Shown here: piece after piece, positions 1 through 6,975 of the stretch
How positions within the stretch are numbered: the first letter of the stretch is position 1
Layout: each line of letters opens with the position of its first letter
From: Sphaerotilus sp.
GTDB lineage: Bacteria > Pseudomonadota > Gammaproteobacteria > Burkholderiales > Burkholderiaceae_C
DNA length: 44,613 nucleotides
NCBI GenBank assembly: GCA_013299055.1
Contig: JAAFKB010000025.1
Coordinates: forward strand, 1 to 44,613
Direction of reading: 5' to 3'
Translations under genes and position numbers: made by a program
Notes under the pieces: generated by a model
Database searches by the model: none
What the model saw: the letters and a program-made list of their open reading frames with translations, nothing else
What the model was told of the DNA's origin: nothing

Positions 1-86
1 TCGATCACCGCGTGGCATTGCTCCAGCGTCTCGGGCTTGTTCTGCACTGCGGCGGCCTCACGGCCAGGGGCTTCGGGTTGGTCCAT
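1..86 (-). CDS. 5' end of a probable transposase, runs off the window
   Basis: An ATG at 84-86 on the minus strand opens a frame that continues through the left edge; only 28 codons are visible. The peptide is polar and contains TLEQCHAVID, which resembles the region ahead of the coiled coil in IS66-type TnpC transposases. This is recognition from a short stretch, not a domain match. A separate short frame ends in IVKPVKSG at 119-121, 32 bp upstream, and could be the tail of an accessory ORF of the same element. The neighbouring broken genes support mobile-element activity here. The fragment could equally belong to an unrelated gene. Confidence 0.35.
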   Translation of the reverse strand, partial: MDQPEAPGREAAAVQNKPETLEQCHAVI

Positions 87-209
87 CCGTGCACTCTCAG
101 CCTTGCTCGCTCCGCGCGCTACCCGGACTTCACCGGCTTGACGATGTTGTCAATGCCGGGGGGCTGAATACGTACGCTGCCACCGAGGTCGGCCACCGAG
201 GAAGCAGCC

Positions 210-427
210 TCAGGCGTGCCCAGAGAAACACCGAGCCAGCATAAATTCGACAAAGGTCGCCGTGTTCAACGCTAGCCACTGCCGCGCCGGGTAGACGGCG
301 TAGAGCGGCGGGCCAGCCGGCAGGCGCCAGCTTGGCAGCAACTCGACCAGCGCACCGCTGGCGAGTTCGTTCGCCACCAGCAGTCGGCGCCGACGATGGC
401 GGAAAACGTGGTCAGGAGCTGGGGGTC
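210..427 (-). pseudogene. LysR-family regulator reduced to its two ends (internal deletion)
   Basis: Two pieces of one LysR gene lie side by side on the minus strand in different frames. At about 392-427 the frame reads DPQLLTTFSAIV, the typical first helix of a LysR DNA-binding domain. At 210 to about 385 another frame reads LLVANELASGALVELLP, then WRLPAG and LYAVYPARQW, the typical last 55-60 residues of the effector domain, ending at a stop at 210-212. The roughly 230 residues that should lie between them are missing. The gene was divergent from the nitroreductase at 464, a common LysR arrangement, so it was probably that gene's regulator. No functional product is expected. Confidence 0.7.
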
Positions 428-463
428 GAGGCAGGGAAACGGACAAACCCCTACAGTCCTCCC

Positions 464-1138
464 ATGAACCAACCCATCCCGCACCCCACCGTCACCGCCC
501 CGGCCTCCGAGCTGATCGGCCGCCTGAACTGACGCTACGCCGCCAAGAAGATGGACCCGGCCAAGGCCGTGCCGCAAGACAAGGTCGAGCGCATCCTCGA
601 AGCCGCCCGCCTGGCGCCCACGTCCAGCGGCCTGCAGCCCTACGAGATCTTCGTCGTCACCGACCCGGCCGTGCGCGCCCGCATCCAGCCGATCGCGTGG
701 AACCAGGCCCAGATCACCGAGGGCTCGCACCTGCTGGTCTTCGCCGCCTGGGACCACTACACGGCCGAGCGCATCAACCACATGTTCGACCTGACGAACG
801 AGGTCCGCGGCTTCCGCAGCGAAGGCTGGGAGAACTACCGCAACATGCTGCTGTCCGCCTACCCGCAGCGCGACCCGGAAGTGAACTTCCAGCACGCCGC
901 CCGTCAGGCCTACATCGGCCTGTCGGCCGCGATGGTCGCCGCCGCCTTCGAGGAAGTGGACTGCACGCCGATGGAAGGCTTCGACCCCGCCGCGCTGGAC
1001 GAGATCCTGGGCCTGCGCGCGCGCGGTCTGCGCAGCGCCGTGATCCTGCCGCTGGGCTACCGCCAGCCTGAAGGCGACTGGCTGGTGAACCTGCAGAAGG
1101 TGCGCCGCCCGCGTTCGGCGTTCACCACCGAGGTCTGA
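464..1138 (+). pseudogene. Nitroreductase-family oxidoreductase with in-frame TGA (Trp23 to stop)
   Basis: The frame from ATG 464 runs through SELIGRLN, hits TGA at 530-532, and continues in the same frame as RYAAKKMDPAKAV and then EAARLAPTSSGLQPYEIFVV to a stop at 1138. The family motif here is normally NWRYAxKK, so TGA sits exactly where TGG (Trp) is expected: one base change. The rest is intact and shows the FMN/NAD(P)H nitroreductase fold typical of NfsB-like enzymes. An ATG at 551 could restart translation and give 195 residues, but that product lacks the N-terminal Arg/Lys segment that contacts the FMN phosphate in this family. The neighbouring LysR is also broken, which favours real gene decay, although a sequencing error remains possible. 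Confidence 0.75.
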
Positions 1139-1154
1139 GCGGGCGCCGCCGCCG

Positions 1155-1256
1155 TCAGGCGTGTTTGTTCGACATCGGCCAAACCTCGAAGTTGCGGGAG
1201 GGTCGGTGTCGGCTCCGCTCGATGGTGTGGCTGACACTGCGCCGCACAGGAAGGAA
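1155..1256 (-). pseudogene. Possible transposase C-terminal remnant
   Basis: Between the nitroreductase and dmpI a minus-strand frame reads IERSRHRPSRNFEVW and stops at 1155-1157. This resembles the IExxRHRSxxNFxVN segment near the end of some IS4/IS982-like transposases. The rest of such a protein is absent and the likeness covers only about 15 residues, so this is a tentative reading. The piece sits directly downstream of the last gene of the meta-cleavage operon. Confidence 0.25.
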
Positions 1257-1260
1257 CGCG

Positions 1261-1452
1261 TCAGCGCCCCAGATCCTTCGCGCTGACCCCCGCGATCCCC
1301 CAGTTCGTCTTGGGTACGTCCTGGATCCAGACACGGATCGTTTCCTTCGGCGCCCCGACGGCTTCCTGCAGCGCGGCGGTGACCTTCTCGATCACGGCGC
1401 GCTTCTGGTCCTCGGTGCGGCCTTCGAGCATGTAGATCTGGGCGAATGGCAT
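1261..1452 (-). CDS. dmpI: 4-oxalocrotonate tautomerase
   Basis: This 63-residue protein has the size and pattern of the 4-OT family, which isomerises 2-hydroxymuconate to 2-oxo-3-hexenedioate in the oxalocrotonate branch of meta-cleavage. After removal of the initiator Met, Pro1 is the general base, and Arg11 (in LEGR) and Arg39 (in TIRVW) match the substrate-binding arginines. Position 50, often Phe, is Trp here (TNWGIAG). It is the last gene of the minus-strand operon, starting 17 bp after dmpG stops. Its substrate normally comes from a semialdehyde dehydrogenase (dmpC) that is not in the window. The start follows an AAGGAGAA ribosome-binding site. Confidence 0.92.
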   Translation of the reverse strand: MPFAQIYMLEGRTEDQKRAVIEKVTAALQEAVGAPKETIRVWIQDVPKTNWGIAGVSAKDLGR

Positions 1453-1469
1453 GGGGTTCTCCTTGAAGA

Positions 1470-2528
1470 TCAGGTTGCAGCGGCGGCGCGCTCGCGGGCC
1501 ATGGTGATCGCGGTGTCCTCGATCATGTCCTCCTGCCCGCCGACCATCTTGCGGCGGCCGAGTTCGACCAGCAGGTCACGTGCCGGGATGCCGTATTGCT
1601 TCTCCGCCCGCTTGGCGAACAGCAGGAAGCTCGAATACACCCCCGCGTAGCCCAGCGTCAGCGAGTCGCGGTCGATGCGGATCAGGTGGTCCATGATCGG
1701 CACCACGCGGTCCTCGGCCACGTCCTGGATCCTGAACACGTCCACGCCGGTCTCGATGCCCATGCGCGCGCAGACGGCGACGAACACCTCCATCGGCGTG
1801 TTACCCGCCCCCGCGCCCAGCCCGGCCGCCGCCGCGTCGATGCGGTTCGCGCCCGCTTCGATCGCCGCGATCGAGTTCGCCACGCCCATCGCGAGGTTGT
1901 GGTGGCCGTGGAAACCCAGCTCCGTCTCGGGCTTCAGCGCCTCTCGCACCGCCCCGAGCCGCGCCTTCACGTCCTCCGGCAGCATGTAGCCCGCCGAGTC
2001 GGTGATGTAGAGGCAGTTCGCGCCGTAGCTTTCCATCAGCCTGGCCTGCTTCACCAGTCCCTCCGGCGAGTTCATGTGCGCCATCATCAGGAAGCCGACC
2101 GTGTCCAGCCCGAGCTTGCGGGCGTAGGTGATGTGCTGCTCGGAGACATCGGCCTCGGTGCAGTGGGTGGCGACGCGGATCGTGCTGACGCCGAGTTCGT
2201 GCGCCATCTGCAGGTGATCGACGGTGCCGATGCCCGGCAGCAGCAGCGCCGACACCTTGGCCTGTTTCATCAGCGGGATCACGGCGCCGAGGTACTCCTC
2301 GTCGGTGTGCGCCGGGAAGCCGTAGTTGACGCTGGAGCCGCCGAGGCCGTCGCCGTGCGTGACCTCGATCAGCGGCACGCCCGCCTCGTCGAGGCCGCAG
2401 GCGATGTCGCGCATCTGGTCGAGCGTCATCAGGTGGCGCTTCGGGTGCATGCCGTCACGCAGCGTCATGTCGTGGACGGTGATCTTCCTGCCGTGCAGGT
2501 GAGAGAGCGGATGCATGGGCGTGCTCAT
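1470..2528 (-). CDS. dmpG: 4-hydroxy-2-oxovalerate aldolase
   Basis: A 352-residue class II, Mn-dependent aldolase that splits 4-hydroxy-2-oxovalerate into pyruvate and acetaldehyde. The catalytic set is visible: Arg24, Asp25 and His28 in TLRDGMH, and metal ligands His207 and His209 in GFHGHHN. The TIM-barrel domain is followed by the C-terminal helical (DRE_TIM/DmpG communication) domain, which contacts the acetaldehyde dehydrogenase so that toxic acetaldehyde is channelled between the enzymes. Its ATG overlaps the dmpF stop (ATGA), consistent with coupled translation of the two partners. The longer frame upstream is only an out-of-frame shadow of dmpF. Confidence 0.95.
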   Translation of the reverse strand: MSTPMHPLSHLHGRKITVHDMTLRDGMHPKRHLMTLDQMRDIACGLDEAGVPLIEVTHGDGLGGSSVNYGFPAHTDEEYLGAVIPLMKQAKVSALLLPGIGTVDHLQMAHELGVSTIRVATHCTEADVSEQHITYARKLGLDTVGFLMMAHMNSPEGLVKQARLMESYGANCLYITDSAGYMLPEDVKARLGAVREALKPETELGFHGHHNLAMGVANSIAAIEAGANRIDAAAAGLGAGAGNTPMEVFVAVCARMGIETGVDVFRIQDVAEDRVVPIMDHLIRIDRDSLTLGYAGVYSSFLLFAKRAEKQYGIPARDLLVELGRRKMVGGQEDMIEDTAITMARERAAAAT

Positions 2529-3427
2529 TGGGTGTCTCCCTTCAGCATTTCCTCGGCGAACATCTCGGCGGTGCGGGCGGCGGCGGCGGTCATGATGTCG
2601 AGGTTGCCGGCGTACTTGGGCAGGTAGTCGCCCAGCCCCTCGACTTCGAGGTAGACCGACACGCGCTTGCCGTCGAACACGGGGCCATTCACCAGCCGGT
2701 AGCCGGGAACGTACTGCTGCACCTCGGCCAGCATCGCGTGGACCGAGGCGGTGATGGCGGCCTGGTCCGGCTCGTCCTCGGTCAGGCAATGCACCGTGTC
2801 GCGCATGATCAGCGGCGGTTCGGCCGGGTTGATGACGATGATCGCCTTGCCCTTCTTCGCGCCGCCGACCTGTTCCACTGCGCCCGCCGTCGTGCGGGTG
2901 AACTCGTCGATGTTCTTGCGCGTGCCAGGGCCGACCGAGCGGCTCGACACCGTGGCGACGATCTCCCCGTAGGCGACTGCCTGCACGCGGCTGACGGCGG
3001 CGACCATCGGGATCGTCGCCTGTCCGCCGCACGTCACCATGTTGACATTGCGCTCGCCGGAGCCGAGGTGCGCCTTCAGGTTCACCGGCGGCACGCAGAA
3101 CGGCCCGATCGCGGCGGGCGTCAGGTCGATCATCAGCGCGCCCTCGGCGTTGACCTTGCGCGAGTTCTCGGCGTGGACGTAGGCGGACGTGGCATCGAAG
3201 ACGATCTGCACGCCGTCGGCCTTCATGTGGGGAATCAGGCCGTCCACGCCGTCCGAGGTGGTCTTGATGCCCATCTCGCGGGCGCGTTTCAGGCCGTCCG
3301 ATTCGGGGTCGATGCCCACCATCCAGACGGGTTCGAGGACGGGCGAGCGTTGCAGCTTGGCGAGCAGGTCGGTGCCGATGTTGCCGGGGCCGATCAGCGC
3401 GCAGCGGATCTTTCGCGTTCGGGTCAT
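2525..3427 (-). CDS. dmpF: Acetaldehyde dehydrogenase (acylating)
   Basis: A 300-residue enzyme that oxidises acetaldehyde to acetyl-CoA with NAD and CoA, the last step of the meta-cleavage route. The N-terminal Rossmann motif GPGNIG is at residues 13-18, and the catalytic Cys is residue 133 in MVTCGG. It forms a channelling complex with DmpG, whose gene overlaps its end by 4 bp. I chose ATG 3427 because it places the Rossmann strand at the usual distance; a TTG at 3478 would add an unsupported leader overlapping dmpH. Codon use matches its neighbours. Confidence 0.94.
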   Translation of the reverse strand: MTRTRKIRCALIGPGNIGTDLLAKLQRSPVLEPVWMVGIDPESDGLKRAREMGIKTTSDGVDGLIPHMKADGVQIVFDATSAYVHAENSRKVNAEGALMIDLTPAAIGPFCVPPVNLKAHLGSGERNVNMVTCGGQATIPMVAAVSRVQAVAYGEIVATVSSRSVGPGTRKNIDEFTRTTAGAVEQVGGAKKGKAIIVINPAEPPLIMRDTVHCLTEDEPDQAAITASVHAMLAEVQQYVPGYRLVNGPVFDGKRVSVYLEVEGLGDYLPKYAGNLDIMTAAAARTAEMFAEEMLKGDTQ

Positions 3428-3467
3428 GGGAGTGCTTTCAGGAAGGTGCTGGATACCGTGCTGGAAC

Positions 3468-4259
3468 TCATTCGACAAAGCGCATCGACACGCTCCCCAG
3501 GTCCTGGAAGCGCACGTTGATGCTGTCGCCGGCCTGCACCGCGATGGCTTCCGTGACGCCGCCGGTCATGATGAAGGTGCCGGCCGGGATCTCCTGCCCG
3601 CGTCGGCCGAGGTGGTTGGCGAGCATCGCGACAGCGGCAGCCGGGTGGCCGAGCACCGCCGCGCCGGCCGCCATCGCCGCGATCCGGCCGTTCTTCTCCA
3701 GCACCACGCCGAGCGTGCGCAGGTCGAGGTCTTCCACCGCCCGCGAGCGCCCGCCGATGACGAAGCGCGACGCCGAGGTGTTGTCGGCGATGACGCTCTT
3801 GAGGTCGAACTTGAAATCCCGGTAGCGGCTGTCGATCACCTCCACCGCCGGGATCACGAAGTCGATCGCCGCCATCACCGCGCCGACGTGGCAGCCGGGG
3901 CCGCGCAAGGGCGCCTTGGTGACGATGCAGATCTCGGCCTCCACCTTCGGGTGGATCAGCTCGGACATGCGGATCTCGCCACCGTCCGGGCGGGCCATGT
4001 CCTCGCTGACGAAGCCGAAACAAGGCTCGTTCACGCCCATCTGCTTCATCTTCGCGAACGAGGTCAGCCCCGCCTTCAGGCCGACGGTGCGCAGGCCACG
4101 GGCTTCCTGGCGGCGGCGGATTTCGTCCTGGATGTCGTAGGCGTCGGCCCAGTCCATGTCCGGGAAATCGTCGGTGATCTTGGTGACATCGCGGACCTCG
4201 CTGCGGGCGGCGTCGAGGTGGGCGGCGAGGTGGTCGAGGTGGGTGCGGTCCAGTGCCAT
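3468..4259 (-). CDS. dmpH: 2-oxo-3-hexenedioate (4-oxalocrotonate) decarboxylase
   Basis: A 263-residue member of the FAH/hydratase-decarboxylase family. Residue pattern separates it from its paralogue dmp[37 protein letters not shown] and GTFIMTGG follow the DmpH/XylI type. Mg-binding acidic residues of the family lie in the VEAE and EVIDSR segments. The enzyme decarboxylates 2-oxo-3-hexenedioate to 2-hydroxypenta-2,4-dienoate and normally works as a complex with the hydratase. Here it lies between dmpE and dmpF, whereas in the classic Pseudomonas dmp order it follows dmpG. Gaps to its neighbours are 32 and 40 bp. Confidence 0.92.
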   Translation of the reverse strand: MALDRTHLDHLAAHLDAARSEVRDVTKITDDFPDMDWADAYDIQDEIRRRQEARGLRTVGLKAGLTSFAKMKQMGVNEPCFGFVSEDMARPDGGEIRMSELIHPKVEAEICIVTKAPLRGPGCHVGAVMAAIDFVIPAVEVIDSRYRDFKFDLKSVIADNTSASRFVIGGRSRAVEDLDLRTLGVVLEKNGRIAAMAAGAAVLGHPAAAVAMLANHLGRRGQEIPAGTFIMTGGVTEAIAVQAGDSINVRFQDLGSVSMRFVE

Positions 4260-4291
4260 GGTGTCGTGTGCTCTCGGGTTCTTCCGCAGGT

Positions 4292-5077
4292 TCAGATGAA
4301 GCGCACCGAGGTGCTGCCCAGACCGCCGACGCTGCAGTGCAGGCTGTCGCCGGCCTTCACCGGTACCAGCGGCGACTGCGAGCCTGACAGGATCACGTCC
4401 CCCGCCTTGAGCGAGATGCCGAGTCGGCCAAGCGTGTTCGCGAGCCACGCCACGGCGTTGACCGGCGAGCCTTGCACCGACGCGCCGCACGAGGTGCTGA
4501 CGATCTCGCCATTCTTCTCCAGCACCATGCCGGCCAGCGCGAGGTCGAGGTCGCGGGGACTGCGGCGCGTGCCGCCGAGCGTCAGCACGCCGCACGAGGC
4601 GTTGTCCGCCACCGTGTCCTGGATCTTGATCTTCCAGTCCCGGATGCGCGAATCGACGATCTCGAAGCACGGCATCACGCAGTCGGTGGCGCGCAGCACG
4701 TCGGCCGCCGTCACGCCCGGCCCGGTCAGGTCGCGGGCGAGGATGAACGCCACCTCGGCTTCGGCCTTGGGCGCGATCATCTTCGAGGTGTCCACCGGCT
4801 CGCCCTCGTTGAACACCATGCCCGACAGCAGGTGCCCGAAGTCCGGCTGGTTCACGCCGAGCATGTCCATCACGACCTGGCTGGTCACGCCGATCTTCTT
4901 GCCGATCACGACCTCGCCCGCGTCGAGGCGGCGCTGGACCATGCGGAGCTGGATCTGGTAGGCGTCGTCGATCGTGATGCCGGGCACGCGGTTGGTCAGC
5001 GGCTCGACGGGGATGCGGCTGAGCAGCGAGGCGTACAGCTCGTCGCCGTGGTGCTCGATCGTCTGGGTGTCCATCAT
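4292..5077 (-). CDS. dmpE: 2-oxopent-4-enoate (2-hydroxypentadienoate) hydratase
   Basis: A 261-residue FAH-fold hydratase that adds water to 2-hydroxypenta-2,4-dienoate to give 4-hydroxy-2-oxovalerate. The pattern GKKIGVTSQVV, QPDFGHLLSGM, AEAEVAFIL, EIVDSRIRDWKIKIQDTVADN and SPVNAVAWLANTLG is of the DmpE/MhpD type. It receives substrate from both the DmpD hydrolase and the DmpH decarboxylase branches. The start is a double ATG 57 bp downstream of the dmpD stop; the second ATG is an equally possible start. Similarity to dmpH along the whole length reflects an old duplication in this family. Confidence 0.93.
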   Translation of the reverse strand: MMDTQTIEHHGDELYASLLSRIPVEPLTNRVPGITIDDAYQIQLRMVQRRLDAGEVVIGKKIGVTSQVVMDMLGVNQPDFGHLLSGMVFNEGEPVDTSKMIAPKAEAEVAFILARDLTGPGVTAADVLRATDCVMPCFEIVDSRIRDWKIKIQDTVADNASCGVLTLGGTRRSPRDLDLALAGMVLEKNGEIVSTSCGASVQGSPVNAVAWLANTLGRLGISLKAGDVILSGSQSPLVPVKAGDSLHCSVGGLGSTSVRFI

Positions 5078-5134
5078 GGGCGGTACTCGGTGGGTGCCCG
5101 CTGTCGCGGGCAGTACGGGAGATGTCAGGAAGGG

Positions 5135-5980
5135 TCAGCGGGCCGCGTCGGCTTCGGCCAGGAAGTTCGCGACCAGTTGCGCGAAGCGGGCGCTGTGCTC
5201 GATCTGCGTCCAGTGCCCGCAGTGGCCGAAGACGTGGAGCTGGCTGTTCGGGATCCAGTCGGCCAAGGTCAGCGAGTTCGACAGCGGGATCACCTGGTCC
5301 TCGCGGCCGTGGACCACCAGCGTCTCGTGGGGCAGGGCGCGGATGGCGGCTTCCGGGCTGGCCATCGCATCGACCCAACGCTGGCGCGGCGCCGGGAACA
5401 TCGCCGAGAACGACGCCTGGAACCCTGGCCGGATGCTGGCCTGGTAGCGCAGCTCGGCGAGTTCATCGGTGACCAGCGCACGGCTGTGGGCGAAGATGTC
5501 CAGCAGCCCGCGCATCGTCTCGAACGACGGCTCGTAGCCCCACACCGCGTCCAGCCCCGGCGTGATCGCGAACGGCACGCCCACCGAGCCCATCAGCACC
5601 AGCCGCCGCACCCGCTCGGGCGCCCGGATCGTCAGGGCCAGCGCCAGCGCCCCGCCGAAGGAGTTGCCGACCAGATCAACCTGCGGCACCCCCAGCGCGT
5701 CGAGCAGGTCGAGTGCCTGCTGCACCCAGTTGTCCATCCCGTAGGCCGTGCCGTCGGGCCGGTCGGTGTAGCCGAAGCCGACCATGTCGGGGGCGATGAC
5801 GCGGCGCTGCGTCGCCAGCACCGGCAGGATCAGCCGCCAGTTCGCCCACGCCGACACGCCGGGGCCGGAGCCGTGGATGAACAGCACGGGCGGCTGGCCG
5901 TCAGCGGTGGTGGTGCCAAGGTCGTGGACGTTGGTGTCGAAGGTGCCGGTGCGGACGCGGCGGCCGAGTTCGGGGTTCAT
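5135..5980 (-). CDS. dmpD: 2-hydroxymuconic semialdehyde hydrolase
   Basis: A 281-residue alpha/beta hydrolase that cuts the C-C bond of the meta-cleavage product, releasing a short acid (formate from hydroxymuconic semialdehyde) and 2-hydroxypentadienoate. The triad is Ser107 in GNSFGG, Asp228 in HGREDQV and His256 in GHCGHW, at the same numbers as in XylF/DmpD. The oxyanion-hole segment FIHGSGPG is at 34-41. It is the first gene of the operon. ATG 5980 is preceded by an AAGG, while a longer frame upstream runs into the LysR promoter region and is not used. Its substrate implies a semialdehyde or ketone ring-cleavage product. Confidence 0.93.
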   Translation of the reverse strand: MNPELGRRVRTGTFDTNVHDLGTTTADGQPPVLFIHGSGPGVSAWANWRLILPVLATQRRVIAPDMVGFGYTDRPDGTAYGMDNWVQQALDLLDALGVPQVDLVGNSFGGALALALTIRAPERVRRLVLMGSVGVPFAITPGLDAVWGYEPSFETMRGLLDIFAHSRALVTDELAELRYQASIRPGFQASFSAMFPAPRQRWVDAMASPEAAIRALPHETLVVHGREDQVIPLSNSLTLADWIPNSQLHVFGHCGHWTQIEHSARFAQLVANFLAEADAAR

Positions 5981-5989
5981 GGGCGTGAC

Positions 5990-6018
5990 CTTATGCGCAC
6001 GGACCTGATACTGTCCAA
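5990..6018 (-). promoter_or_regulatory. Candidate promoter of the dmpD operon
   Basis: On the minus strand TTGGAC (6013-6018) and CATAAG (5990-5995) are separated by 17 bp. The -35 match is weak, as expected for an activator-dependent promoter. The LysR repeats at 6016-6053 overlap and precede it. This is a motif reading only. Confidence 0.35.
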
Positions 6019-6053
6019 TACCGAATATTTCCAGATCAATACCCTGAAGGTAT
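6016..6053. promoter_or_regulatory. Candidate LysR operator between dmpD and its regulator
   Basis: CAATACC occurs at 6016-6022 and again at 6037-6043, 21 bp (two helical turns) apart. The second copy is part of the inverted repeat ATACC-CTGAA-GGTAT (6039-6053), which fits the LysR T-N11-A rule. The GAAGG ribosome-binding site of the plus-strand LysR gene lies inside this palindrome, so binding could also repress the regulator itself. Confidence 0.5.
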
Positions 6054-6059
6054 GCCGCC

Positions 6060-6965
6060 ATGGACCTCAAGCAGATGCGCTACTTTCTCGCCGTCGCCGA
6101 GGAGCGCCACATGGGCCGCGCCGCCGAGCGGCTGCACATGGCCCAGCCGCCGCTCACACGCCAGATCCAGGCGCTGGAGGCCGATCTGGGCGCGGCGCTG
6201 TTCACCCGCACACCCAAGGGCATGGAGCTGACCGAGGCGGGGCAGACGCTGCTCGACGAGGTGCCCAACCTGCTGCAGCTCGCCCAGCGCGCCCGCGAGC
6301 GCACGCGGGCCGCTGGACGCGGCGAGACCGGGCGGCTGGACGTGGGGCTGTTCGGCTCGGGGGTGCTGGACGTGATTCCCCGGATGCTGGCGCGCTTCCA
6401 TGCCGAGCGGCCGGACGTGCGGATCGTGCTGCACACGATGACCAAGGCCGAGCAGCTCGACGCCCTGCGCGAGCGGCGCATCAGCGTGGGCTTCAACCGG
6501 CTGGTGGCGCCGGAGCCGGACCTGGTGATCGAGACGGTGCTGCGCGAGCAGATGCGCGTGGCCTTGCCCGGGACGCACCCGCTGTGCGCGCAGGCGGTGG
6601 TGCGGGTGCCCGACCTGGCGGACGCGCCGATGATCCTGTACCCGAACCTGCCGCTGCCAGGGCTGGCACAGCAGGTGATGGGGGCGTTTGCGCGAGAGGG
6701 CGTGCCGCTGCGCATCGAGCAGGAGGTGGAGGACGTGCTGACCGCCGTGGCGCTGGTGGCCGGCGGCTTCGGCCTGTGCATCACGACGGCCAGCAGCGAG
6801 AGTCTGCGCCTGCCGGGTGTCGTCTACCGGCCGCTGGACTGCGCGTGGCTGCGCGACATCGAATTGAGCTGCATCCATCGGCGGGGGGACGAGGCGCCCG
6901 TGCTGCAGGCGTTTCTGGGGGTGGTGCGGGGGCGTGCGGTGCTGGCCGCATCCCCGCGCCTCTGA
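6060..6965 (+). CDS. LysR-family regulator of the meta-cleavage operon
   Basis: A 301-residue LysR protein. The winged helix-turn-helix covers residues 1-60 (MDLKQMRYFLAVAEE, AAERLHMAQPPLTRQIQALE), and the effector domain follows from about 90. It is divergent from dmpD with a 79-bp gap containing a T-N11-A palindrome, so it is probably the activator of dmpDEHFGI. The inducer is likely a pathway intermediate; this is inferred from gene order. The start at ATG 6060 has GAAGG 8 bp upstream. Its 3' end lies only 10 bp from the convergent stop of the dioxygenase gene, and no terminator is visible between them. Confidence 0.9.
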   Translation: MDLKQMRYFLAVAEERHMGRAAERLHMAQPPLTRQIQALEADLGAALFTRTPKGMELTEAGQTLLDEVPNLLQLAQRARERTRAAGRGETGRLDVGLFGSGVLDVIPRMLARFHAERPDVRIVLHTMTKAEQLDALRERRISVGFNRLVAPEPDLVIETVLREQMRVALPGTHPLCAQAVVRVPDLADAPMILYPNLPLPGLAQQVMGAFAREGVPLRIEQEVEDVLTAVALVAGGFGLCITTASSESLRLPGVVYRPLDCAWLRDIELSCIHRRGDEAPVLQAFLGVVRGRAVLAASPRL

Positions 6966-6975
6966 CGCTGTGTGC

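Noticed and set aside
530-532. TGA in the nitroreductase as selenocysteine
   Set aside because: The residue lost is a structural Trp, not a Cys/Sec site, and no hairpin of SECIS type is evident after it.
272-1237. Long minus-strand open frame opposite the nitroreductase
   Set aside because: It is the antisense shadow of a high-GC coding frame, with Arg/Gly/Ala-rich composition. Only its last part touches real sequence, the LysR N-terminal remnant.
3425-3478. TTG 3478 as start of dmpF
   Set aside because: It would add 17 unsupported residues overlapping dmpH; ATG 3427 places the Rossmann motif correctly.
6966-6975. Terminator between LysR and the dioxygenase gene
   Set aside because: Only 10 bp separate the two stops and no hairpin fits; the same holds for the tight convergent ends near 19253-19265, 31878-31885 and 34578-34586.
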